The notes below the pieces were generated by a model. That model ran no database searches. It saw only the letters and a program-made list of their open reading frames with translations, and had not been told where the DNA came from. A stretch of 64,000 nucleotides of DNA from Oscillospiraceae bacterium (GTDB taxonomy: Bacteria; Bacillota; Clostridia; Oscillospirales; Oscillospiraceae), in NCBI GenBank assembly GCA_017430455.1, contig JAFRMX010000016.1:1-64000 (forward strand), read 5' to 3'. Shown in pieces: positions 52,271-60,126 of this stretch. The translations under genes and the position numbers were made by a program. Positions within the stretch are counted from its first letter, which is position 1; each line of letters opens with the position of its first letter.

Positions 52271-54193
52271 ATGGGAAAACCTTATAAGATCTGTTTTCTT
52301 GTGTACATGAAATTGGGGGAAATGGTTCGCAAAGTCATAAGCGATTTTCATTATGAAGATACAGAAGTAATTGAGATTGAATGTAATTTTATAAATCTGC
52401 CTCAGGCTGTTGAAAAAGGACTGGCAGAAGGCTGCGAAGTGTTTGTTGCAGGGTCGGCTAATGCGGCGGAATTTCGAAACCGTGCATACAGACATCTTAT
52501 AGAGATACGGATAGATATTGCAGATTATCTTTTGAGCATTCGGAAGGCGATTGATATAGGAGGAAAATCGATTGCAATTGCTACCTATCACTACAGTCCC
52601 ACTCCGGATTTGGATTTACTGAGAAAACTTTCTCCCTGTCCGATCGAATTGATTCGATATGAAGACAGCGCAGAGTTATACTCTCTTTTGAAGGAATCCT
52701 CCTGTGATACAGTGATCGGTGCGTCGTTCTCTTATGAAGCGGCGGAAAGTCTGGGTAAGAAGGGTGTGCTGATCTACGAGAGTGAATATACGATCCGATC
52801 GAGCATTGAACAAGCGCGCCGTCTCGCGGCAGAGCTGAGAGTTGCAGCGAGAGAAAGGGAGATCACGAATACGATTTTGCAGAATTCACCTGCGGGGATC
52901 ATTGTAACGGATGAAAAGGGAGTTATTACAGTTTTCAGCAATGCAGCTAAAAAAATGATTCCTTCACTTGAAGACAATCCACGTGGAAGAATGTTGGATA
53001 GTATAATTCCGGCCCTTTCTGCGGCATCTTTTCCGAAAAATCAGTTTCAACAGGAGCGAAGGATACTGCTGAACGGTGCTATGCTTCGTTGTGTGCGGTC
53101 AATTCTGATGAGAGGTGAGGAGCCGATTGGGACACTTTATACGCTGTTTCCTGACAATACAAGAAGAAAAAAGGATAATGCAGGGGAGCCGGCCTTGCAC
53201 CGACCGAAAGGGAGATGGGAGGACGCGATCGGAGAATCGGAAGCTATGAAGGAATTTCTGAAAAAAATCCGCCCGCTTTCCAATTCAGATTATCCGTTGA
53301 TGATCTTCGGAGAGCCGGGAACAGGAAAACGGTTTATAGCACAGTGTGTCCATAATGGCTCTTCCCGTGCTGAGAAACCGTATATTCTGCTCAATATGGC
53401 AACTGTTCCGGCATCTGAAGCTGCGCGAATCCTTTTCGGAAGCGAGGATGCCGGAGGCGTCAGGACCGGGGTTTTCGAACAAGCGGCTCAGGGAACAATT
53501 GTATTGGTAGGAGTTTCACAGGCTTTTGCGCCAGTGACAGCGTGTTTGCTTCATGTTCTGACGGAACATTGTTATTATCGAGTAGGAGGAAACACACCGG
53601 TTCCATTTATGGCACGGGTTATAACACTGACATCGTTTGAAGAACAAAAGAATATTCCGGATGAACTGTTGGCAAGATTAAGCGTGTTTTCTGTCAGTCT
53701 GCCCCCGCTCCAGGAAAGGAAAGATGATATTCTCCTGTTTTTCAGATTCTTCCTTCTACAGGAAAACATACGCGGCCAAAGAATTACGGAGGAGATGGAA
53801 GAAATACTGAAAACCTATTCTTGGCCTGAGAATCTGGTAACGTTGTCTGCGGTGAGCAAACGCTACGCGCATAATCTGAGCCAAACGGTAAAACCAACCG
53901 CAAGTATCAGGAGACTAATGCTGATCCAGGCTATCGGTGAGGATGAACTGCTTAATGATCTTCAAAAAAGATATCCGGCCTTGTCAGATATTTTCAATAG
54001 CCCGTTAGAAGAAACCATAGAGGGTCTTAAGGCCGTAAAAAGACTGCTTCGTTATAATAATAAAATGATTGAAGAGCGGTTTTCTATAAGTCGGTCAACC
54101 ATATGGAGAATGCAGAAGAAAATGGAGGAAGAAAAATATCGGACGAATGAACGCAACATGGAGGATGAGACAAAGCGTAAACCTGTTGACTGA
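52271..54193 (+). CDS. PrpR-like regulator: PrpR_N sensor, PAS domain and degenerate AAA+ domain
   Basis: The 640-residue protein has an N-terminal PrpR_N-type sensor (about 5-180), a PAS domain (about 195-290, NSPAGIIVTDEKGVITVFSNAAKKM), a sigma54-activator-like AAA+ domain and a C-terminal helix-turn-helix (ERFSISRSTIWRMQKKM). The P-loop is GEPGTGKRF. The GAFTGA loop is missing, and the Walker B region reads GTIVLVGV where GTLFLDEI is expected, so ATPase and sigma54 contact are doubtful. PrpR_N domains sense tricarboxylates, which fits the neighbours. Confidence 0.87.
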   Translation: MGKPYKICFLVYMKLGEMVRKVISDFHYEDTEVIEIECNFINLPQAVEKGLAEGCEVFVAGSANAAEFRNRAYRHLIEIRIDIADYLLSIRKAIDIGGKSIAIATYHYSPTPDLDLLRKLSPCPIELIRYEDSAELYSLLKESSCDTVIGASFSYEAAESLGKKGVLIYESEYTIRSSIEQARRLAAELRVAAREREITNTILQNSPAGIIVTDEKGVITVFSNAAKKMIPSLEDNPRGRMLDSIIPALSAASFPKNQFQQERRILLNGAMLRCVRSILMRGEEPIGTLYTLFPDNTRRKKDNAGEPALHRPKGRWEDAIGESEAMKEFLKKIRPLSNSDYPLMIFGEPGTGKRFIAQCVHNGSSRAEKPYILLNMATVPASEAARILFGSEDAGGVRTGVFEQAAQGTIVLVGVSQAFAPVTACLLHVLTEHCYYRVGGNTPVPFMARVITLTSFEEQKNIPDELLARLSVFSVSLPPLQERKDDILLFFRFFLLQENIRGQRITEEMEEILKTYSWPENLVTLSAVSKRYAHNLSQTVKPTASIRRLMLIQAIGEDELLNDLQKRYPALSDIFNSPLEETIEGLKAVKRLLRYNNKMIEERFSISRSTIWRMQKKMEEEKYRTNERNMEDETKRKPVD

Positions 54194-54246
54194 AAAGAAA
54201 TATTCTTAGCAGTCAGTACCTCTTATTTGATGCCATATTACCCAGT

Positions 54247-54318
54247 TGCGGGCATACTCAGCCGCGGGTCCGGCCATCCGCAGGAACACTGTTCTATACC
54301 GCGACGGTTCGAATCCCA
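54247..54318 (+). repeat. tRNA-like dispersed repeat, copy A
   Basis: This 72-base element matches 62432-62503 at 62 of 72 positions without gaps. It ends in CGACGGTTCGAATCCCA, which looks like a tRNA T arm, but the lower T stem does not pair, so it is not a working tRNA. A terminator follows within 15 bases, as at the other copy. Confidence 0.75.
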
Positions 54319-54331
54319 ACAGCAATACTAT

Positions 54332-54365
54332 AATAATAAACCCGGACAGGTCCGGGTTTATTATT
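54332..54365. terminator. Bidirectional terminator between regulator and serine hydrolase genes
   Basis: A perfect 16-bp stem (AATAATAAACCCGGAC and complement, two-base loop) has T-rich ends on both strands. Confidence 0.88.
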
Positions 54366-54442
54366 TGTAAAGATTGCTGTTATAACAAGAACAGCCACAT
54401 CGTTATATTTCTTAACAGGGATACCATGCTGCCGTTTTGGTT

Positions 54443-55816
54443 TTACAGTTTTTTGCAGGTGAAATCGTGGTACATAACGCAACCGTCGCCGAATGTCAGC
54501 TTGAGCAGACCGCCCTTGCGGCCAAACTCGTTTTCTCCGATGGGATAGAGCCGGAAGCTCATCTCGTCCCCGTCTTCGTCTATGGCCTTGGCGTGAAGCT
54601 CGCCGTCCTTCATAAACACCTCGTCGATGATGAAATCGGCGTCTTCGGGGTGTTCGTATTTGCCGCAGAAGCTCTCCCACTTCGACCTGTCAGGATCCTT
54701 GATCGCGATATCCTCGATGGAGACGATGGGGCCGGGCTCCTGATCCCGTACGATCGCTTCCATGCCTTTCCAGTAGCCCAGGTATGCCCGGACGTCCCTG
54801 TAGTCACGGCAGGAGAGTATCACAAGTACCCTGTCCGCGTCGATGAAGCGCTCAAACCATGTGGCCACGCCAGGCATGCCGCCGCTGTGGCTGACGACGA
54901 GCCTGAGCTCCTCGTCACGGCCGACTGCCCAGCCGAAACCATAGCCAAGCCCGTCATCCTCATCGTAAACGGCATCCTCGCCGTTGTTGAGCTTTACGGG
55001 GGTGTACATGAGCTCCTGCTCCTCAAGAGTAAGCACTTTGCCCTCGCGCAGCGCCCGGTCCCATTTGAGCATGTCGAAGATATTGGTGAACACATAATCG
55101 TCACCGTTCAGACCGTCAAAGGCGACCACGTCGCCGTCCTCAGAGGAGTCGATGTCAGCCACGCATTTTCCGTCATCATACACCGTCGCCTGAGCATAAT
55201 TCTCAAAAGGCACGCCGTCTCTGCGGATATGGCAGCAGCGGGTGGAACTCATGCCGGCGGGCTCGAAGATGTTCTTCTGCAGGAACTCTTCATAGGGAAC
55301 GCCGGAGAGCCGCTCCACCAGAAGCGCCAGCAGGTTGAAGCCGGTGTTGGAGTAATGCAGACCATCCCCGGGGGCGAAGTAAGGCTTTGCCTTTGTCTCG
55401 CAGAGGAAACGCAGGATCTCTTCGTTGCCGGGCACGCGCTTTTCTTCCTTCCATATCCTGATGAACCAGTCCGCATCGTCAAAATAATCGGGAATGCCGC
55501 TGGTGTGGGTCAGCAGGTGCCGGACCGTCACGCCGGAGTACGGGATCTCCGGAAAGAACTTCACGATCTCGTCCTCCGGATTCAGCTTTCCCTCCCTAAC
55601 CAGCAGCATGACCGCCGCTGATGTGAAGGTCTTGCTGACCGAAGCCAGCTGGAAGATCGTGTCCTCGGTGATCGGGAGCGTGTTTTCGGGATCCCGGAAG
55701 CCGAGAACGCCCTTGGACACGACCTCGCCCTTTTCGGCGTAGAGCCATGCCCCGTTGAAATCGTCCTTTTTACTCAACTCGCGGGCTAAGTTTTCCATCA
55801 TTCTGTTCTTATCCAA
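54443..55816 (-). CDS. Serine hydrolase, class C beta-lactamase-like
   Basis: The 457-residue protein has the SxxK motif (ASVSKTF), YSN (HYSNTGFN) and HSGG in place of KTG, as in AmpC-like esterases and peptidases. An extra C-terminal beta domain follows (about 370-457). No signal peptide is visible, so an antibiotic role is unlikely. GGAGG lies nine bases before the TTG at 55816; ATG codons at 55801 and 55798 are poorer candidates. It probably descends from the same region as the decayed fragment upstream. Confidence 0.87.
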   Translation of the reverse strand: MDKNRMMENLARELSKKDDFNGAWLYAEKGEVVSKGVLGFRDPENTLPITEDTIFQLASVSKTFTSAAVMLLVREGKLNPEDEIVKFFPEIPYSGVTVRHLLTHTSGIPDYFDDADWFIRIWKEEKRVPGNEEILRFLCETKAKPYFAPGDGLHYSNTGFNLLALLVERLSGVPYEEFLQKNIFEPAGMSSTRCCHIRRDGVPFENYAQATVYDDGKCVADIDSSEDGDVVAFDGLNGDDYVFTNIFDMLKWDRALREGKVLTLEEQELMYTPVKLNNGEDAVYDEDDGLGYGFGWAVGRDEELRLVVSHSGGMPGVATWFERFIDADRVLVILSCRDYRDVRAYLGYWKGMEAIVRDQEPGPIVSIEDIAIKDPDRSKWESFCGKYEHPEDADFIIDEVFMKDGELHAKAIDEDGDEMSFRLYPIGENEFGRKGGLLKLTFGDGCVMYHDFTCKKL

Positions 55817-55831
55817 TGGTATGATCCTCCG

Positions 55832-55984
55832 TTATTCTTCAGCGTTTTTGTAGATCTCACAGGCGATGTCGTTCATCGCCTCGCCGGCTGCTTCCGTGAC
55901 GTTGTTGTACATGATTGTAACGCAGATGTCTTTCTTGCGGGAAAAGACCCAGCTGGTCAGAAAACCCCGGTTTTTGTTAGCTTC
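55832..55984 (-). pseudogene. C-terminal remnant, possibly of a serine hydrolase
   Basis: The minus strand encodes about 50 residues (EANKNRGFLTSWVFSRKKDI ... EAMNDIACEIYKNAEE) ending 15 bases before the serine hydrolase start. An in-frame stop precedes it and no start or ribosome site exists. It looks like the end of a lost beta-lactamase-fold protein. The family is uncertain. Confidence 0.55.
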
Positions 55985-56036
55985 TCAATATCATTAAAGC
56001 AGTGGCTTTTGACGGGATTCGCCGAGCATTCCTGTT

Positions 56037-56243
56037 TCAGAAGTAGAACAGCTCTTCAAACTTCTTATCCAGAGCGATGCAGATAATCAGCGCCAACTTG
56101 GCGGTAGGGTTGAACTGCCCGGTTTCGATGGAACTTATGGTATTTCGGGAAACGCCGACCAGTTTTGCCAACTCCGCTTGGGACAGCCCTTTCTCTTTTC
56201 TTGCAAGCGCAAGATGGTTGTGCAGGACAAGTCCGTCTTCCAT
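56037..56243 (-). CDS. Small XRE family regulator
   Basis: The 68-residue protein is one helix-turn-helix (ALARKEKGLSQAELAKLVGVSRNTISSIE) with a short tail. AGGAG lies seven bases before the ATG at 56243, which overlaps the stop of the DUF6442-like gene by one base (TAATG). It probably represses its own operon through the inverted repeat at 56592-56636. Confidence 0.92.
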   Translation of the reverse strand: MEDGLVLHNHLALARKEKGLSQAELAKLVGVSRNTISSIETGQFNPTAKLALIICIALDKKFEELFYF

Positions 56244-56569
56244 TATAGCACTCCTGTTAACTGCAGAATCCATACAATCAACATGGAGAGTGCCAACATG
56301 CCCCATATGATTGTGATGATCAGTTCATGCTTCTTCCGCAGGCGCAGATACTTAGTCAGAAACAGCGCAAATGCCATAGAAAACAACGCAAAGTCTGCGC
56401 CGCGGTTCACATAGTGTAACACAAAGCCGTTGACGGTATCCACAATAATCAGCAGTACCACGCCGAGGATATACGCCGCCCAGGCGCCGTTTCTTTGGGC
56501 CTCACGATCCGGCAGATCCCGCTGCTTTCCTTCGCTCTGCGCTTTTGTCAAAATATCTTCCCGATTCAT
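56243..56569 (-). CDS. DUF6442-like small membrane protein
   Basis: The 108-residue protein has a charged N-terminus (MNREDILTKAQSEGKQRDLPD) and three membrane segments (about 30-50, 58-72, 84-105). It is coupled to an XRE gene, a common pairing in Clostridia that I recall as DUF6442. The role is unknown. GGGAGG precedes the ATG. Confidence 0.8.
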   Translation of the reverse strand: MNREDILTKAQSEGKQRDLPDREAQRNGAWAAYILGVVLLIIVDTVNGFVLHYVNRGADFALFSMAFALFLTKYLRLRKKHELIITIIWGMLALSMLIVWILQLTGVL

Positions 56570-56591
56570 TTATTCAAACCTCCCTGATGCA

Positions 56592-56641
56592 AAGTTTACT
56601 TGGCATGTCATCATTATAATAATGCCAAGTAAACTTGTCAA
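56592..56641 (-). promoter_or_regulatory. Consensus promoter with 15-bp inverted repeat operator
   Basis: On the minus strand TTGACA (56641-56636) and TATAAT (56618-56613) are 17 bases apart. AAGTTTACTTGGCAT (56592-56606) and its exact complement (56622-56636) are separated by 15 bases. One arm fills the spacer and the other lies at the transcript start, a clear repressor arrangement. Confidence 0.88.
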
Positions 56642-56717
56642 CAGTTTTTGCAAAGTATTCTTTGCATTTTTTGCTGCGCCATATCGAAGAGCTTTTACTG
56701 CAGGCGTTTCAGAAAAA

Positions 56718-56753
56718 ACAGGATTGCTGTCCTGTTAAAACAGCGATCCTGTT
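56718..56753. terminator. Hairpin upstream of the XRE operon
   Basis: ACAGGATTGCTGT and AACAGCGATCCTGT form a stem with one mismatch near 56718-56753, followed by GTGGCG on the plus strand. It may end the decayed flavoprotein unit. The rest of 56642-56841 shows no gene. Confidence 0.55.
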
Positions 56754-56841
56754 GTGGCGTAGTACACCGATTTTGATAGGAAATGCACCCGGGAAAAGAA
56801 CTCGGGTGAATATTTCAGTTTTCAGGGTGCAACACCTGAAG

Positions 56842-56990
56842 TTAAATCGACTTCCCCAGGTCAAAGGCTTTCTTCAACTCCGGCTTCCCTTCAATATCTC
56901 CCGGCTGTGTGACCCATCCGCAGAGGATCTTGCCAAGGCTCTTCCAGCCGATATGCTTTCCAGATGATCATACCAGTGCTCGCTCTCCTC
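56842..56990 (-). pseudogene. Frameshifted C-terminal remnant of a flavodoxin-family gene
   Basis: The minus strand reads WYDHLESI in one frame and then GWKSLGKILCGWVTQPGDIE ... KKAFDLGKSI in another, ending at TAA 56842. The end matches the C-terminus of the intact flavoprotein at 25511 (FCGGVTDTGDIKG ... YEMGKNI). It overlaps the end of the intact paralogue at 56989. It is a broken duplicate with a frameshift near 56945. Confidence 0.7.
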
Positions 56991-57540
56991 AGAATTTGTC
57001 GGCAAGGGCAGCGGCCTGCGCGATACCGTCGGTCTTATCGATATCGCCGACTGAGAATACGCCGGGGACGAGCACTTCACCGACGACAGTCCACTTGTTC
57101 AGCGCGGCGGTACGCTCAAAGGGAATACGGACACCGTCAAGAATGGCAGGGTCTTCTTCCTCACAGCAGCAGATCAGAGCGGTCTCTTTTCCGAAGAACC
57201 TGTCCTCCTTGCCGCCGACCACGAAGCTGAACATCTTGTCAATCACGGCCTTGATCTGTGAGGGGACGGAATACCAGTAGACCGGGCAGGAGAATACGAG
57301 CGCGTCAGCGGCGAGGATGTCGTCCGCGATAGTGTTGAAATCATCATCGAAAGAGCAGGCTTTTCCGGTCTTGTAGCAGGTCTGGCAGGCGTGGCAGAAA
57401 TTCAGCTTCAGCCCGGCGGTATCTATGACCTTTACTTCATTTCCCTTTGCAGCGGCCGCCTCAGCGAATGCCTGAGCCATCCTGTTGCTGTTGCCGCCTT
57501 TTCTGGCGCTTCCGGTGAGAACAAGGATCTTTTTGGACAT
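56989..57540 (-). CDS. Flavodoxin-family FMN protein (NADPH-dependent FMN reductase type)
   Basis: The 183-residue protein has the FMN loop LTGSARKGGNSNRMA, CHACQTCYKTGKAC and CPVYWYSVPSQIKAVIDKM. It is related to the 25511 gene but ends differently. AGGAG lies seven bases before the ATG. The gene stands alone, with a broken relative directly downstream. Electron transfer to a small substrate is the likely role. Confidence 0.9.
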   Translation of the reverse strand: MSKKILVLTGSARKGGNSNRMAQAFAEAAAAKGNEVKVIDTAGLKLNFCHACQTCYKTGKACSFDDDFNTIADDILAADALVFSCPVYWYSVPSQIKAVIDKMFSFVVGGKEDRFFGKETALICCCEEEDPAILDGVRIPFERTAALNKWTVVGEVLVPGVFSVGDIDKTDGIAQAAALADKF

Positions 57541-57663
57541 AGGATATCTCCTACTGTTAAAAGTATTCGAGAATTAACTGATTGCGGAGCAATCCGTAAA
57601 ACGGATACTCCGAAAAAACACTAAATTGCTGGAGATGCCGGGCCGGCAAAATACGGAATATGT

Positions 57664-58878
57664 TCAACAGCAGGAAACGCCTGCTGCCTGGCGCCAGATA
57701 TCACGCTCCACACAGACGTTCAGACCGCAGCATCCGGCCGGTTCCAGATTATACTTAAGGTAGAGCCCGGCAAGCATCTCTTTCGTCTTTCGGAAGTACT
57801 CAAGGCTTGCCGGTTTCATTGATCCGTTGACCGGCTTGCCGAAAGGCATCCAGACAGACGCGCTGGGGATCACTCCGCGCTCCGCCAGATAAGTCGCTCC
57901 TTCCTTGAGCGTTTCAAAGGGCTCAAGGCCGATAATGAAATTGCAAAATGCCTTGCCCGGTCCGTATTTTTCTGAAATGTATGTCAGTGCGTCCAGATGC
58001 CGCTGCTTGGTCGTGAAGCTGCGCTTGCCCGGGGTGATACTCTCACCAAGCTTGTCATCCCACACCTCCAGACTGCAGGCAATGCGGCTGGCTTTCATTT
58101 CGAAATAGCGGTCGATCACTTCATGACGTTCTGGCGGTGTGATGTAGAGCAGCAGCTCACCCTTCAATGCTTCGCGTGCGCCGCTTTCCAGCATGTTCTG
58201 CATATATGCGGTTATGTATTTCTCTTCTGTCTCCGCCTTGAAGGTGGAACCGCCAGTCAGCTGCATACTGTTCACGCTGTCGTGCTCCACAGCGTACAGT
58301 ACCACCTCCGAAACGTCCTGTGGCGACGGGATGAACGGCATGGGCTTGTGACGCTTTGCCAGAGCTTCAAACTGACCGCCGGAGAAGCAGAACTGGCAGG
58401 GTTTGCCTGCGCAGGCATAGTCGCATGGCCACAGGCACTGGAATGCCACCCAATCACATCCCTGCAGCACGGCATTGCCTGCATAGGGCATACCGGAGCT
58501 GGTCTTCTGCTGATAAAACTCCGTGCCCGGCATAAGTTCAACAGGTGTTACTGGCGTCCCTTTGAAGACGAGGGTTGGCTGACCATCAATAAGTGAAAGG
58601 CGGTAATCCGTAGTCATATCGCTCATGTACTTAAACAGCTTCAAATTGTCCCAAGAGAACATAGAAGATAAAGTGCTCAAATGGAAGCCCAGATCCGTGG
58701 CCATAACAATCGTTCCGTCCGGAAGCTTGAAACTGTTGCAGGTCAGCGCGTTTGGATAGATCCGGAAGCGCTTTCCGCATTTTTGGTAGACTTCTTTATC
58801 AATTTTAAGTCCACGGCTTACCACCAGGCATTTCAGTTCAACGGAATCTACAAGCTGATTATCTATCTGAAAGTTCAT
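57664..58878 (-). CDS. Radical SAM protein with unusual Cys spacing and Cys-rich C-terminus
   Basis: The 404-residue protein has CDYACAGKPCQFCFSG (C-x3-C-x4-C-x2-C), which differs from the standard CxxxCxxC, followed by MQLTGGSTF and a radical SAM barrel (ACSLEVWDD, CNFIIGLEPFETLKEG). The C-terminus holds GCCGLNVC and ends in VSCC, which may bind more clusters. GGAGGG lies six bases before the ATG at 58878; the frame is open further upstream without a ribosome site. The product and substrate are unknown. Confidence 0.85.
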   Translation of the reverse strand: MNFQIDNQLVDSVELKCLVVSRGLKIDKEVYQKCGKRFRIYPNALTCNSFKLPDGTIVMATDLGFHLSTLSSMFSWDNLKLFKYMSDMTTDYRLSLIDGQPTLVFKGTPVTPVELMPGTEFYQQKTSSGMPYAGNAVLQGCDWVAFQCLWPCDYACAGKPCQFCFSGGQFEALAKRHKPMPFIPSPQDVSEVVLYAVEHDSVNSMQLTGGSTFKAETEEKYITAYMQNMLESGAREALKGELLLYITPPERHEVIDRYFEMKASRIACSLEVWDDKLGESITPGKRSFTTKQRHLDALTYISEKYGPGKAFCNFIIGLEPFETLKEGATYLAERGVIPSASVWMPFGKPVNGSMKPASLEYFRKTKEMLAGLYLKYNLEPAGCCGLNVCVERDIWRQAAGVSCC

Positions 58879-59016
58879 GACACGCCCTCCTTCACTTGAG
58901 AACTCAAATCTCTCTTCATGTTCCGTTTTCATTTCAACAAATTCCGCGCTGTCAAGATGCAGTATATCACAGAATCTGCTATTTCGATAGATGCATTATG
59001 GCTGAGCTCGGATAAT

Positions 59017-59057
59017 AAAAAAGTACTCTGATTCTGTTAAGATCAGAGTGCTTTTTT
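59017..59057. terminator. Bidirectional terminator after the aldo/keto reductase gene
   Basis: AAAAAAGTACTCTGAT and ATCAGAGTGCTTTTTT form a long stem (one G-T pair). A related hairpin (AAGTACCCTGATC) follows the LysR gene at 62368. Confidence 0.85.
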
Positions 59058-59125
59058 ATGTAATTCAATGTGATGCAGCAGCTGTCTGCCAGTTTTTTCG
59101 TCACATCTTCACCGCGCGACTCTTT

Positions 59126-60103
59126 TCAGTACCAGTCGTGCTTCTCTCCGCGGTCAAGCGCGGCAATGGCTTCCATCTCTTCCTCTGTCAGCTCAAATAC
59201 GAACAGGTCGAGGTTTTCCCTGATGTGATCGGGATTGCTCGAACCGGGGATCACGACGACGCCTCGCTGCAGATCCCAGCGGAGGATGACCTGGGCGGAA
59301 GATACTCCGTGAGCTTCCGCTATTGCACAAATGATCTCGTCTCCCAGAAGTTCCGCTGTGTATCCCCGGCCTCCCAGCGGATACCAGCACTGCACAACAA
59401 TCCCTTTTTCCTGGATGAATGGCACTACTTCCTGCTCCTGGTAATAGGGATGTATCTCATTCTGCACCAGTGCAGGTGTGATCGTTAGCTGCGGCAGGAA
59501 CGAGGTCAATTCTTCGATATACCAGTTGGAGAGACCGAGTGAATGAATCTTTCCCTGCTCCACATACTTCTCCATAGCTTTGTACGCCTTCACATCGTTT
59601 GTTCCGGGATGGTGAAGCAGCATCATATCGATATACCCAATGTCCAGCTTTTCCAGCGCCATGTCGATTGCTGCTTCCGGGTCATGAAACTGATTCGGGT
59701 AAATCTTGGTGATCACAAAAATGTCCTCACGGGGAATGCCGTACTCCGCCATTGCCTCCCGCACGCCTTCGCCTACAGCTTCTTCGTTGCGGTACATATA
59801 TGCCGTATCGATCAGCCGCCCGCCGTTTGCCAGCAGCGTTTTGACGGAATCGACACAGGTATCATGGTCAAGAGCATAAGTGCCAAGTCCCATGACAGGC
59901 ATGGTATATCCGCTGTTCAGCAGAACGGTTTTGCTTTCAAGATCGAAAAGTCCCACTTCTTCAACTCCTTTTTCATCCTTCGGCTCTGTGAGGGTCCTCG
60001 TGCCTGATGCCGTGTTTTCATTATGCGCTGACGCGCACACCGAAAGGCAGAGCATAATGACAAGAAGAACCGTTATGAATGTCGCAGCTTTTCTGAATGA
60101 CAT
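59126..60103 (-). CDS. Aldo/keto reductase with N-terminal signal peptide
   Basis: The 325-residue protein has an export-type start (MSFRKAATFITVLLVIMLCLSVCASA) and a spacer, then a complete AKR barrel: VMGLGTYALD, LIDTAYMYRNE (Asp, Tyr), VITKIYP (Lys) and LLHHPGTND (His), then GLSNWYIEEL. Most AKRs are cytoplasmic and use NAD(P)H, so the leader is odd. The -1 residue of LSVC does not fit a lipobox well, so signal peptidase I cleavage after ASA is more likely. It may be cotranscribed with the upstream hydrolase. Confidence 0.88.
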   Translation of the reverse strand: MSFRKAATFITVLLVIMLCLSVCASAHNENTASGTRTLTEPKDEKGVEEVGLFDLESKTVLLNSGYTMPVMGLGTYALDHDTCVDSVKTLLANGGRLIDTAYMYRNEEAVGEGVREAMAEYGIPREDIFVITKIYPNQFHDPEAAIDMALEKLDIGYIDMMLLHHPGTNDVKAYKAMEKYVEQGKIHSLGLSNWYIEELTSFLPQLTITPALVQNEIHPYYQEQEVVPFIQEKGIVVQCWYPLGGRGYTAELLGDEIICAIAEAHGVSSAQVILRWDLQRGVVVIPGSSNPDHIRENLDLFVFELTEEEMEAIAALDRGEKHDWY

Positions 60104-60126
60104 GTCCTGCCTCTGTTATGAATTGC

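Noticed and set aside
54247..54330. Functional tRNA gene
   Set aside because: The T-loop-like box is present but the T stem and acceptor stem do not pair, and no credible anticodon arm can be drawn.
54437..55621. 394-codon open frame on the plus strand opposite the serine hydrolase
   Set aside because: The minus-strand frame has all three serine hydrolase motifs; the plus-strand frame is a codon-bias shadow.
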